From Thiofilum flexile DSM 14609 (lineage in GTDB: Bacteria > Pseudomonadota > Gammaproteobacteria > Thiotrichales > Thiotrichaceae): a stretch of DNA of 64,000 nt. A program made the translations under genes and the position numbers. The stretch lies in assembly GCF_000380185.1 (NCBI RefSeq), contig NZ_KB904748.1, forward strand, positions 1-64,000. The letters run 5' to 3'. This document shows, one piece after another, positions 8,938 to 18,339 of this stretch (position 1 is its first letter; each line of letters begins with the position of its first letter). A model generated the notes under the pieces. That model worked only from the letters and a program-made list of their open reading frames with translations. It was not told the origin of the DNA and ran no database searches.

Positions 8938-11566
8938 ACAAGCTCCTAAAACTATTTATTTAAAAGAATATCAAGCTCCCGATTTTGCTATTGAAGCATT
9001 TCATCTCCATTTTGATTTGCATGAGCACAACACCCAAGTCACGGCTACCGCTCAGTATTCTCGCACTAATAATACGCAAAATGATTTAGTATTAAATGGG
9101 GAATTACTGAAACTGATTAGCGTGAGTGTCAATGGGCAGCTATTAGAGGCTAGTCAATACACGGTGGATGAGGAGACGCTGAGTATTTCAAATTTACCAG
9201 CACAATTTGAGCTAACCATAGTGACTCAAATAGACCCCAAAAATAACAAAGCATTAGAGGGGCTATATCAGTCGAGTGGCAATTTCTGTACCCAATGCGA
9301 AGCGCAGGGCTTTCGTAAAATTACCTATTATTTAGATCGCCCCGATGTCATGACCGTGTTCACCACCCGCTTAGAAGCGGATCAAGCTAAATACCCGGTA
9401 TTACTCTCGAATGGTAATTTAGTTGAGCAAGGTGAGTTAGGTAATGGGCGGCATTTTGCCGTATGGCATGACCCCTTTAGAAAACCGTCCTATTTATTCG
9501 CGCTGGTAGCGGGTAATTTGCAGCATGTGAAAGATTCCTTTACCACTAGCTCTGGGCGTAATGTCGATCTTTATATTTATACCGAAGCGCATAATATTGA
9601 TAAATGTGGTCATGCGATGGCCTCATTAAAACGTGCTATGAAATGGGATGAGGAGCGTTTTGGGCTGGAATATGATCTCGATATTTATATGATTGTCGCA
9701 GTGGATGATTTTAATATGGGGGCGATGGAGAATAAGGGCTTAAATGTCTTTAACTCTAAACTGGTATTTGCCAGCCCTGAAACCGCCACCGATGTGGATT
9801 ATCTCGATATTGAAGCGGTGATTGGACACGAGTATTTCCATAATTGGACAGGTAATCGAGTCACTTGCCGTGATTGGTTTCAGTTGTCCTTAAAAGAGGG
9901 CTTAACTGTTTTTAGGGATCAGGAATTTACCGCTGATTTACATTCGCGTCCGGTGAAGCGTATTGAGGATGTGCGCGGTTTACGCACTTTCCAATTTACC
10001 GAAGATGCTAGTCCTATGGCGCATCCGATTCGCCCGGCGTCCTATATGGAAATCAATAACTTCTACACTATGACTGTGTATGAAAAAGGTGCGGAAGTAG
10101 TACGGATGTATCTCACCCTGTTAGGGCGTGAGGGTTTCCGTAAGGGCATGGATTTATACTTTAAACGCCATGATGGTCAAGCCGTGACCACAGAAGATTT
10201 TCTGGCAGCGATGGCGGATGCGAATGATGTGGATTTAAGCCAGTTCCAACGCTGGTACGATCAAGCCGGTACGCCGGTGATTGAGGCCAGCATGGATTAT
10301 GATCCAAAGGCGAAAACCTGCACCTTAACCTTTAAACAATCCTGCCCACCTACGCCAGAAACAGAGCATAAACAACCCTATCTCATTCCATTAGAAATAG
10401 GCTTATTAGATAGCCAAGGTCGTGATTTACCTTTGCAATTAGTAGGCGAAGACAAGGCGGTAGGAACAACACGGGTATTGCGTTTTACGGAGGCTGAGCA
10501 GTCATTTACCTTTGTGAATATTGCGGAAAAACCGTTGCCCTCATTGCTGCGTAATTTCTCTGCTCCAGTGAAATTATCTTACCCCTATAGTGGCGAAGAG
10601 CTAGCGTTTTTAATGCAGCATGATAGCGATGCCTTTAATCGCTGGGATGCGGGGCAACGCTTAGCCATGCAAACCTTTAAGGAGCTATTAGAGGCTAAGC
10701 ATCACGGTTTACCCTTTGGCTTAGAGCACTATATGGTGCATGCTTTCCAAACCTTACTCATTGATCCGGCTCTTGATGATGCGTTTAAAGCCGAAGCCTT
10801 AGCGCTACCCTCTGAGACCGATATTGCCGAGGCTGTTCGTCCGAGTGACCCGCAAGCGATTCATGAGGTGCGCGAGTTTGTGCTCACGCATTTAGCCAAG
10901 GCGTTACGTCTTGATTTAGAGCAGGTGTATAGCGAACGTAATACGTTGACGTCCTATGAGATTGATAGTCAAAGCGTGGGGCGGCGGAGTTTAAAAAATA
11001 TCGCCCTGAGCTATTTAGGACGGATTCAAGATGAGGGTATTGTGGCGCTAGTCGACGAGCAATATCGTCATGCCAATAATATGACCGATACCTTAGCCGC
11101 ATTAAGCGTTTTGAATCATATTGAGGGCGAGGAGCGCGAGCTGGCTATCGAGGATTTCTATGCGCGTTGGAAGCAGAATAATTTGGTGCTCGATAAATGG
11201 TTTGCGCTGCAAGCAACGTCTTCCTTGCCGGATACCTTAAAACGGGTTGAAGCCTTACTCAATCACGAGAAATTTGATATTCGCAATCCGAATAAAGTAC
11301 GCGCATTAATTGGCGCTTTTGCGATGCGTAATCCGCTGCATTTCCATGCCTTTGATGGGACGGGGTATGAGTTCTTAACCAGACGGGTATTAGAACTCAA
11401 TACCTTTAATCCACAGATTGCCTCACGGATGGTTCGCCCACTGATGAATTGGCGGCATTATGAGCCAGTGCGTTCAGGGTTGATGAGGGCACAATTGGAG
11501 CGAATTCAAAATACTCCGAATCTATCCAGCGATGTGAGCGAGATTGTGACCAAGAGCTTGGTATAA
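8927..11566 (+). CDS. pepN: aminopeptidase N (M1 family)
   Basis: An 879-residue zinc aminopeptidase of the bacterial PepN size class; removes N-terminal residues from peptides in the cytoplasm. The GAMEN substrate-binding motif (near residue 266) and HEYFHNWTGNRV, which is HExxH plus flanking, are intact, followed by LKEGLTVFRDQEF carrying the third zinc ligand. The long helical C-terminal domain of PepN follows. Its ATG lies inside the 3' end of the Nudix-like gene, so translation is probably coupled. A strong rho-independent terminator follows the stop. Confidence 0.96.
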   Translation: MRTEQAPKTIYLKEYQAPDFAIEAFHLHFDLHEHNTQVTATAQYSRTNNTQNDLVLNGELLKLISVSVNGQLLEASQYTVDEETLSISNLPAQFELTIVTQIDPKNNKALEGLYQSSGNFCTQCEAQGFRKITYYLDRPDVMTVFTTRLEADQAKYPVLLSNGNLVEQGELGNGRHFAVWHDPFRKPSYLFALVAGNLQHVKDSFTTSSGRNVDLYIYTEAHNIDKCGHAMASLKRAMKWDEERFGLEYDLDIYMIVAVDDFNMGAMENKGLNVFNSKLVFASPETATDVDYLDIEAVIGHEYFHNWTGNRVTCRDWFQLSLKEGLTVFRDQEFTADLHSRPVKRIEDVRGLRTFQFTEDASPMAHPIRPASYMEINNFYTMTVYEKGAEVVRMYLTLLGREGFRKGMDLYFKRHDGQAVTTEDFLAAMADANDVDLSQFQRWYDQAGTPVIEASMDYDPKAKTCTLTFKQSCPPTPETEHKQPYLIPLEIGLLDSQGRDLPLQLVGEDKAVGTTRVLRFTEAEQSFTFVNIAEKPLPSLLRNFSAPVKLSYPYSGEELAFLMQHDSDAFNRWDAGQRLAMQTFKELLEAKHHGLPFGLEHYMVHAFQTLLIDPALDDAFKAEALALPSETDIAEAVRPSDPQAIHEVREFVLTHLAKALRLDLEQVYSERNTLTSYEIDSQSVGRRSLKNIALSYLGRIQDEGIVALVDEQYRHANNMTDTLAALSVLNHIEGEERELAIEDFYARWKQNNLVLDKWFALQATSSLPDTLKRVEALLNHEKFDIRNPNKVRALIGAFAMRNPLHFHAFDGTGYEFLTRRVLELNTFNPQIASRMVRPLMNWRHYEPVRSGLMRAQLERIQNTPNLSSDVSEIVTKSLV

Positions 11567-11575
11567 AGCGGTTAG

Positions 11576-11604
11576 AAAGGGCAGGGTAGACTCTGCCCTT
11601 TTTT
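11576..11604 (+). terminator. rho-independent terminator of pepN
   Basis: A 9-base stem, AAAGGGCAG with CTGCCCTTT, an 8-base loop and a T6 tract, 10 bases after the pepN stop. It can also act for the convergent minus-strand gene, which ends at 11625. Confidence 0.85.
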
Positions 11605-11624
11605 ATTAGGTTGTATAGTATTCT

Positions 11625-11987
11625 CTAGATAGCGGCAATCAAAAAATCAGCGGGACACGGTAAGGGCGGCAAGCCATATTTTGTGCGTGCTTTATCACAG
11701 CTTTCATTTGGTTTGCCGTCTTCCCACGAGGCGGTGAATTCGCGGCAGGTGGAGGCGCGTTGCTCATAGATACCGCATTGCGTTGTTTGACCCACCACGC
11801 CCTGCAAAGCAATACAATGGGGGTGATTTTGGTTGGTTCCCCGCATCGCAACGCGAGTGATAGTAATAGGCTCTGTCAGTTCTGCTGGTACAGTGCCAAA
11901 CGGGCTAGCCGTAGTTTCGCCCCAATAAAATGATACCCGAAAACTCGCACAGCAAGCCCCACAAGCTAGACAAGGATTGGACGCCAC
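11625..11987 (-). CDS. YkgJ family cysteine-cluster protein
   Basis: A 120-residue protein of the YkgJ/UPF0153 type (putative zinc or iron-chelating). The Cys pattern is clear: CLACGACC near residue 6, then isolated Cys at HPHC, QCGIY, STCREF, ESC and LPC. These are expected to bind a metal, possibly an Fe-S cluster. Biochemical function is unknown for the family. It ends head-to-head with pepN and is followed upstream by the esterase gene in the same direction, about 50 bases away. Confidence 0.85.
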   Translation of the reverse strand: MASNPCLACGACCASFRVSFYWGETTASPFGTVPAELTEPITITRVAMRGTNQNHPHCIALQGVVGQTTQCGIYEQRASTCREFTASWEDGKPNESCDKARTKYGLPPLPCPADFLIAAI

Positions 11988-12036
11988 GATAATGCCTCAC
12001 GCTAAAAAACGCGAGGTGGATTATGCTATTCCGTTG

Positions 12037-13152
12037 CTATTTAGCAAGAGCATGACGCAAGAAAAAACGCACTATTTCTTGCGAGGCATCAGGACCTTTA
12101 GGATCGGTGTAGGAGCCGCTACTATCCCCCCCAGACCACGCATGTCCAGCACCGTGAATTTTCCAATATTCAATCTCATGAATCCCTTGGCTATTTTCAA
12201 TAATGGTGCAGGTATAGGGGTGGCTATCCGTCGGAGAGTGCTCCTGCGTGCAGAGTTTAAAGGACGCATTTTCATGTTGCTGTTGATATAAGGTTTTGGC
12301 CTGCTCGAATAAAATATCCGCATTTCGCGCCGCAACCGTTTTATCTTGATCGCCCTGAAAAATAATCAGCGGGACAAAGTGGCTCGGTTGGTGAATGGGT
12401 TTAATGCCTAGATTCATTGCCATTAAAGCCGAGGAAAAGCTCTGTGCGCTGCCAAAGGCTAGGCCAGAGTGAATACCGACAGCGCTATAAAGATCAGGGT
12501 ATAAGGCCGCCATAATCGCAGACATCGCACCTCCGGCGGAAATGCCGGCAATATAGACGCGTTTTTTATCCACTCGATAGTCCGCCATAATGGCTTGCGT
12601 AATCCCCGCAATCAGGGAGGGCTCGCCTTGATTATGGGTTTGATCTTGGGGCTTAAACCAATTCCAACAGCGCTGGACATTGGCCTGAGCACTTTGTTCG
12701 GGATAGGCAATCAGGAGTTGATATTGTTCGGCTAGGGCATTCATTTGGGTGCCATTAGCAAAGTCATCACTCGATTGGGTGCAGCCGTGCAGCATGACCA
12801 CGAGCGGGAGTGCTTTGGTTTTATAGCTGCTAGGAATATAGAGTTTATAGTCTCGACTGCCGTATTCATTGCTAAAGGTTTTAGTAATAAATTGGGCTTG
12901 GGAGGGGATGGGGGGGGGCGGTACGGGTTTAAACGAGTCTTGAAAGGCTTTAAATAAGGAGCCAAGAGCACCTAGGTTCGAGGGGGATTCGCTAGGTGGC
13001 GTCTCGTCGGGTGTCGCGCTCTGTTCTGTTTGGCTCCTAGCAGTTGTTTTAGTGCCTAAAGCACGTTGAAGGCTCTGAGTAGCTTCTCCCCATTGACCCG
13101 CTTTCACTAGCTTGATGGTTTCTTGCATGGAGGCTAGGAGTGGTGATTTCAT
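12037..13152 (-). CDS. PHB-depolymerase-family esterase (LpqC type)
   Basis: A 371-residue alpha/beta hydrolase. The N-terminal 100 residues are a linker-like stretch with a short TPR-like piece, MQETIKLVKAGQWGEATQSL. The catalytic domain starts near residue 85 and shows the oxyanion-region motif VVMLHGCTQS, the lipase box GISAGG (Ser nucleophile near residue 205) and a late HAWSGG His. Such N-terminal extensions occur in intracellular/LpqC-type esterases of proteobacteria. No clear signal peptide is visible, so a cytosolic enzyme is likely. The substrate, poly(3-hydroxybutyrate) or another ester, cannot be told from sequence. Confidence 0.88.
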   Translation of the reverse strand: MKSPLLASMQETIKLVKAGQWGEATQSLQRALGTKTTARSQTEQSATPDETPPSESPSNLGALGSLFKAFQDSFKPVPPPPIPSQAQFITKTFSNEYGSRDYKLYIPSSYKTKALPLVVMLHGCTQSSDDFANGTQMNALAEQYQLLIAYPEQSAQANVQRCWNWFKPQDQTHNQGEPSLIAGITQAIMADYRVDKKRVYIAGISAGGAMSAIMAALYPDLYSAVGIHSGLAFGSAQSFSSALMAMNLGIKPIHQPSHFVPLIIFQGDQDKTVAARNADILFEQAKTLYQQQHENASFKLCTQEHSPTDSHPYTCTIIENSQGIHEIEYWKIHGAGHAWSGGDSSGSYTDPKGPDASQEIVRFFLRHALAK

Positions 13153-13308
13153 GTGGTGAATCCTAAGGTAATACGGTTCTAAAATGTTTAGGCTAGTCTT
13201 TTTGTGCGCTGCGTCAATTAGTATTGTAGTTTAGGGGGTAAAAAAGTGTACAGATTCTGTGCTTGGAAAGAGTTTGCGACACGGAGTGGGGCTATTTATG
13301 ATGTAGTT

Positions 13309-15471
13309 TCAAGTGTGATGTGGTTGGGAACAATCAGCTAACAGCTTCAGTATGAGCTTATATTGATCTCCAAATATCGTCGGATGTTGTTGATGTAGTG
13401 GGTCAAAGATAGCGAGCGCCTTGTCTAAATAGAGTTTAGCCTCTTGTGGTTGCCCCCATTCGAGCAAACTGTAACCTAAGCCTAGGTAACTCGTACCCAA
13501 GCCAAATAAGTACTGAGGGGAGTGGGTAACTAGCTGCTCTCTAAGACTAATAGCTTCACGATAAAGCCCTTCAGCCTCATCGCGGCGGGTGGGATTCTTA
13601 CTCACTAAAAGGGCGAGATTAGTGAGGGTCAGAGCCAGATCGGGGTGATAGACCTGCGGTTGCGTCGCAGCAAGCTTACGCTGCAGGTTGAGAGCCTCAC
13701 GATAAAGCGTTTCTGCCTCAACACGGCGGGGGGGATCCTGACTCACTAAACGGGCGAGATTAGTGAGGGTCTGAGCCAGAGCGGGGTGATAGACTTGGGG
13801 TTGTGTAGCAGCAAGCTTGCGACGCAGATCAAGAGCTTCTTGATAAAGCCTTTCAGCCTCAACACGGCGGGTGGGATCCTTACTCACTAAATTGGCGAGA
13901 TTAGTGAGGGTCAGAGCCAGATCGGGGTGATAGACCTGCGGTTGCGTCGCAGCAAGCTTGCGACGCAGCTCAAGAGCTTCTTGATAAAGCCTTTCTGCCT
14001 CAACACGGCGGGTGGGATCATGACTCACTAAATTGGCGAGATTATTGAGGCTATCCGCCAGAGCGGGTTGATAGACCTGCGGTTGCGTCGCAGCAAGCTT
14101 GCGACGCAGCTCAAGAGCCTCTTGATAAAGCGTTTCTGCCTCACTCCATCGGGTGGGATCCCCACCCACTAAACTGGCGAGATTATTGAGGCTATCCGCC
14201 AGAGCGGGTTGATAGACCTGCGGTTGCGTCGCAGCAAGCTTGCGACGCAGCTCAAGAGCCTCTTGATAAAGCGTTTCTGCCTCACTCCATCGGGTGGGAT
14301 CCCCACCCACTAAACTGGCGAGATTATTGAGGCTATCCGCCAGAGCGGGTTGATAGACCTGCGGTTGCGTCGCAGCAAGCTTGCGCTGCAGCTCAAGTGC
14401 CTCTTGATAAAGCGTTTCAGCCTCAACACGGCGGACGGGATCCTCACTCACTAAATTGGCGAGATTATTGAGGCTATCCGCCAGGTCGGGTTGATAGACC
14501 TGTGGTTGCATCACAGCAAGCTTGCGTCGCAGCTCAAGTGCCTCTTGATAAAGCCCTTCAGCCTCAACGCGGCGGGTGGGATCCTTACTCACTAAATGGG
14601 CGAGATTATTGAGGGTCTGAGCCAGATCGGGTTGATAGACCTGCGGTTGCGTCGCAGCAAGCTTGTGCCGCAGCTCAAGTGCCTCTTGATAAAGCGTTTC
14701 TGTCTCAACACGGCGGGTGGGATCCCCACTCACTAAATGGGCGAGATTATTGAGGGTAGTCGCCAGAGCGGGTTGATAGACCTGTGGCTCGCGCTCTGAA
14801 AGCGTCCGTTCAAGCCCTAATACCTCTCGATAGTGTAATTCGGCTGCTTGAAATTGGTTTTCTTGTTGTAAAAAATAAGCATATTTAAATAACCGCTCCG
14901 GTGTGCGCCCAGATCGTAATGCCTTTTCAAACGCTTCACAGGTCTTGGGTATCCGCTCCTCGCCTAATGCAAAATTAATTTTAGTGAGGTCAGCGAGTAG
15001 CATAAACTCGCTCGCTTTATCATCTAGGTGGGACTGAACCTCGGATTGTTCTTCTGCAAGCTGCTCTTTACGCTCAATAAGCTTATCTTGCTCCGATACC
15101 ATCGCCTCCGTGTCTAAAATCGCCCGTGCTTTAGCATAGTCTCCGGTCTCAAATGCAGCTTTAGCCAACCGTAAACGCTCAGTATTCAATGGAATACGCT
15201 GAAAATCCTGAGCTAACTTAATCACACCGGCTTTAAAGCTTTCTTGTTGTTGTAGGAGTTCCTGTAGTTCTTCATAAAAATCGGGGTCATCAGGATACTT
15301 AGCAACTTTAGCGCGTAGCTTTTCTTCGGCTTGCTTGAGCTTCTGCCAGTCAGCGGAGTGATAGACATTGATAATGGTTTTGTGACCAATATCTACATTG
15401 CCATCGGCGTCAATATTACCTGTTTGAATATTGCCCTCAGCCGTCGCCGTCAAACTACTCAGCCCCTCCAT
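13309..15471 (-). CDS. TPR repeat protein with N-terminal glycine-rich (amyloid-like) motif
   Basis: A 720-residue protein. Residues 8-34 form a short beta-prone motif with TGNI, then GNVDIGH and TIINVYH. Residues 40-190 are helical, probably coiled coil. Residues 230-655 hold nine tandem 47-residue units with the consensus YQPxLAxTLNNLAxLV followed by EAExLYxEALxLRRKLA, a form of TPR. The C-terminus is one more TPR-like hairpin. The N-terminal motif matches the C-terminal motif of the small protein encoded 18 bases upstream. In bacterial NLR-associated systems such matched motifs recruit an effector by amyloid templating; here no NTPase domain is seen. AGGAG precedes the ATG. Confidence 0.85.
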   Translation of the reverse strand: MEGLSSLTATAEGNIQTGNIDADGNVDIGHKTIINVYHSADWQKLKQAEEKLRAKVAKYPDDPDFYEELQELLQQQESFKAGVIKLAQDFQRIPLNTERLRLAKAAFETGDYAKARAILDTEAMVSEQDKLIERKEQLAEEQSEVQSHLDDKASEFMLLADLTKINFALGEERIPKTCEAFEKALRSGRTPERLFKYAYFLQQENQFQAAELHYREVLGLERTLSEREPQVYQPALATTLNNLAHLVSGDPTRRVETETLYQEALELRHKLAATQPQVYQPDLAQTLNNLAHLVSKDPTRRVEAEGLYQEALELRRKLAVMQPQVYQPDLADSLNNLANLVSEDPVRRVEAETLYQEALELQRKLAATQPQVYQPALADSLNNLASLVGGDPTRWSEAETLYQEALELRRKLAATQPQVYQPALADSLNNLASLVGGDPTRWSEAETLYQEALELRRKLAATQPQVYQPALADSLNNLANLVSHDPTRRVEAERLYQEALELRRKLAATQPQVYHPDLALTLTNLANLVSKDPTRRVEAERLYQEALDLRRKLAATQPQVYHPALAQTLTNLARLVSQDPPRRVEAETLYREALNLQRKLAATQPQVYHPDLALTLTNLALLVSKNPTRRDEAEGLYREAISLREQLVTHSPQYLFGLGTSYLGLGYSLLEWGQPQEAKLYLDKALAIFDPLHQQHPTIFGDQYKLILKLLADCSQPHHT
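13510..14781 (-). repeat. nine tandem 141-bp units within the TPR gene
   Basis: Units of 47 codons, each starting at a TAT CAA/CAC CCC (YQP or YHP). The two middle units (about 14100-14380) encode identical residues and are almost identical in DNA, with the same GATCCCCACCC stretch 141 bases apart, which points to recent duplication. This is a coding repeat, not a CRISPR array. Confidence 0.9.
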
Positions 15472-15489
15472 AGCCCCTACTCCTATAGC

Positions 15490-15819
15490 TTATTTATTTA
15501 TCGAGTGACCTACGTGAACACTACCATTCGTACTGGTTATATTTCCGGTGCTGATACTGCCGGTAATGGATTGATGATTCGCGGGCTTGCCACTTTTCAG
15601 CTCTTCTAGTTGCTGCTGTAGCTTTTCATTTTGCTCTAAAGCCAATTCGATTAAGTCGTTAAACTTAGCCCTATTATCCTCCCTCACTGAGTTTTCTAAT
15701 TTACCAAAGGATTTGCCTAGATAGAATTTAATAGCCTCATAAGTAGCATTAGCAGCAACACCCCCCACGACACCCGCAGAAATAGTGTTATAAAGCCATG
15801 CAATAAGATCAGCAGCCAT
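15490..15819 (-). CDS. small helical protein with C-terminal glycine-rich (amyloid-like) motif; putative effector partner
   Basis: About 109 residues. Residues 4-34 form a hydrophobic or amphipathic stretch (LIAWLYNTISAGVVGGVAA, then an IKFYLGK helix), followed by a charged coiled coil (near 55-75) and a C-terminal motif SISTGNI, then GSVHVGH. This motif mirrors the N-terminal motif of the TPR protein encoded 18 bases downstream. A membrane-active N-terminus plus a C-terminal amyloid motif is the layout of Bell-type BASS effectors described next to bacterial NLR genes. The ATG at 15819 has GGAG 6 bases upstream; a TTG start at 15831 is possible. The family is inferred from layout, not from a database match. 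Confidence 0.65.
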   Translation of the reverse strand: MAADLIAWLYNTISAGVVGGVAANATYEAIKFYLGKSFGKLENSVREDNRAKFNDLIELALEQNEKLQQQLEELKSGKPANHQSITGSISTGNITSTNGSVHVGHSINK

Positions 15820-16000
15820 ACGATGCTCCAAAGGGGTTAAACAGCATTGATAAGTATAAGGACAATATCTCTATACCGCAACCCAACTACTACAGCCTTG
15901 TTTTAAGAGAACCGATAAGGGAAATCACTAAAGGCACTGTCTATCAAACCACCCCCTCAGATGATAAAGTACCCTGCGGTATCCCTATATAAATACATTC

Positions 16001-18106
16001 ATGACTAGTACACCTCATTCTCCGTCGGCTTTAGAAATACCTGTAACTGACCTAAAAGGGGTTACCGAAGTAGTACGGGAAAAATTAGCCAAGCTAGGAC
16101 TCGTGACCGTCGGTGATCTCTTATTTCATTTACCCATGCGCTATCAAGATCGCACCCAAATCTATGCATTAGGTAATTTACGCGCCGGGCAAGAAGTATT
16201 AGTCGAAGGCGAGGTCGAGCAAACCGATGTCATTATGCGCAACCGCCGCATGATGGTATGCAAAATCAGTGATGGCTCTGGGCAGCTCATTTTACGCTTT
16301 TTTCATTTTAATGCCTCCCAGCAGCGTGGACTAGCACGCGGGGCATGGGTGCGTTGTTTTGGTGAAGTACGCCAAGCCGGTAATCATTTAGAAATGGCGC
16401 ACCCAGAATACCGCATTGTACAAAATAATGATCCGGCTCCCATCTCAGACGCCTTAACACCCGTCTACCCCAGCACCGAAGGACTACAACAGCGCACCCT
16501 CAGACGTTTGATTGAACTCGCCCTAGAGCAAGCGCAAAATTTACCAGAACTATTACCACCCGCACTGGTACAACGCTATCAATTCCCCCCCTTAGCCGAT
16601 TGCCTACAGGTGTTACATAATCCACCACCGACCTTAGCCACCCGCACCTTATTAGAGGGTAAGCATCCCCTACAACAGCGGCTGATTTTCGAGGAATTAC
16701 TCGCGCATCAATTAGGGGTCCAACAAGCCCGCCATAAAGTAAAACAAGTATTAGCCCCACAAATGCTGGCACCGAATACTTATTTTAAACAACTCCTCAC
16801 GCTACTCCCGTTTAAACCTACCGGCGCACAGCAACGCGTGATGGGTGAAATTGAGCAAGATTTGCGTGCGACCAGCCCCATGAATCGCTTAGTGCAGGGC
16901 GATGTCGGCTCTGGTAAAACGCTAGTTGCAGTGGCGGCAGCCTTACAAGCTATCGCGAATGGCTATCAAGTGGCTCTCATGGCTCCCACCGAATTACTCG
17001 CCGAGCAGCATTACCAAAACTTTAGCCAATGGTTTAGTCCGTTGGGTTTAGAGGTCGAATTTATTTCCGGCTCACAAACCCCACGCCAGCGTAAGCGTAA
17101 AGTAGAGAATTTATTGCTCGGTATTAGCCAGATAGCGATAGGCACTCATGCACTGTTTCAGCGCACGGTGGAATTTTTGCAATTAGGCTTGATTATTATT
17201 GATGAGCAGCACCGTTTTGGGGTGCATCAGCGTTTTGAGCTACGTGAAAAGGGCAAACAGGGCGAGCATTACCCGCATCAGTTGGTGATGACAGCGACCC
17301 CTATACCACGCACTCTAGCAATGACCGCTTATGGGGATTTGGATTATTCCGTAATTGATGAATTACCTCCGGGACGGCAACCGATTACCACGGTTGCCAT
17401 TAGTAATGAGCGGCGCGAGGAAATTATTGACCGTATTGCCCTAGCCTGTTCACAAGGACGGCAAGTGTATTGGGTCTGTACCTTGATTGAGGAATCGGAA
17501 GCGCTGCAATGTGAGGCGGCGGAAAAAACCGAGCAGATGCTGAAAGAGCGTTTGCCGCATATTGCCATTGGTCTGATTCACGGCAAGCTACACGGCTCGG
17601 AAAAAGAGCAGATTATGGCGGCCTTTAAGGCGAATGAGCTACAGCTTTTAGTGGCAACCACGGTGATTGAGGTCGGGGTGGATGTACCGAATGCCTCTTT
17701 GATGATTATTGAAAATGCCGAGCGTTTAGGCTTATCGCAATTGCATCAATTACGGGGGCGGGTAGGGCGCGGAAGTGTAGCCAGTAGTTGCGTGCTCCTC
17801 TATCAAGCTCCCTTAGGCAAGACGTCGCGTAAGCGTTTAGATGCTCTGCGTCAAAGCCAAGATGGTTTTAAAATTGCTGATATTGATCTAGAGATTCGCG
17901 GCCCTGGCGAGGTACTCGGCACTAAGCAAACCGGCGAGGCTCGCTTACGTATTGCGAACCTAGTTCGTGATCAACGTTGGCTCGCGGAGGTGCAACAAGC
18001 CGCCCGTTTGATAGTGGCAAAACACCCCGAATTGACCCCACTGTTAATCCGTCGCTGGCTGCAACAAGCGGATGGCGACAGTGCCGCTCAATTCTTCCAC
18101 AGCTAG
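16001..18106 (+). CDS. recG: ATP-dependent DNA helicase RecG
   Basis: A 701-residue branch-migration helicase that remodels stalled forks and Holliday junctions. The N-terminal wedge/OB region (DLLFHLPMRYQDRT) precedes helicase motifs: Walker A GDVGSGKT near residue 304, DEQHRFG as motif II, TATPIPRTL as motif III, and VGRGSVASS for the arginine-finger region (motif VI). The C-terminal TRG-type region (DGFKIADIDLEIRGPGEVLG) is intact. Length matches the family. It stands alone, divergent from the putative BASS pair, with about 180 bases between start codons. Confidence 0.97.
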   Translation: MTSTPHSPSALEIPVTDLKGVTEVVREKLAKLGLVTVGDLLFHLPMRYQDRTQIYALGNLRAGQEVLVEGEVEQTDVIMRNRRMMVCKISDGSGQLILRFFHFNASQQRGLARGAWVRCFGEVRQAGNHLEMAHPEYRIVQNNDPAPISDALTPVYPSTEGLQQRTLRRLIELALEQAQNLPELLPPALVQRYQFPPLADCLQVLHNPPPTLATRTLLEGKHPLQQRLIFEELLAHQLGVQQARHKVKQVLAPQMLAPNTYFKQLLTLLPFKPTGAQQRVMGEIEQDLRATSPMNRLVQGDVGSGKTLVAVAAALQAIANGYQVALMAPTELLAEQHYQNFSQWFSPLGLEVEFISGSQTPRQRKRKVENLLLGISQIAIGTHALFQRTVEFLQLGLIIIDEQHRFGVHQRFELREKGKQGEHYPHQLVMTATPIPRTLAMTAYGDLDYSVIDELPPGRQPITTVAISNERREEIIDRIALACSQGRQVYWVCTLIEESEALQCEAAEKTEQMLKERLPHIAIGLIHGKLHGSEKEQIMAAFKANELQLLVATTVIEVGVDVPNASLMIIENAERLGLSQLHQLRGRVGRGSVASSCVLLYQAPLGKTSRKRLDALRQSQDGFKIADIDLEIRGPGEVLGTKQTGEARLRIANLVRDQRWLAEVQQAARLIVAKHPELTPLLIRRWLQQADGDSAAQFFHS

Positions 18107-18339
18107 TTGAATATGCGAGGGGGGGTAAGAAATAAAGGCTATTGAAAGCACTACGAAAACTAAGGTATCGCCCAAGAAAAACTTAAAATAAGCTGAATTA
18201 ATAACTGGTTTTTTTTCAAGAGTGCGAGGTAGAATGTAGTCGACACTAAAGCGCTTTGACTTTTGCTATTTAGGCTTTACTACTTTAGGGTCGTACTATT
18301 TTGTGACTCTACTTCTACCACTAACCAAAGGAACTGTTA

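Noticed and set aside
13510-14781. Regular repeats suggesting a CRISPR array
   Set aside because: The 141-base units are in one open reading frame and encode TPR-like 47-residue repeats; there are no short repeats with unique spacers.
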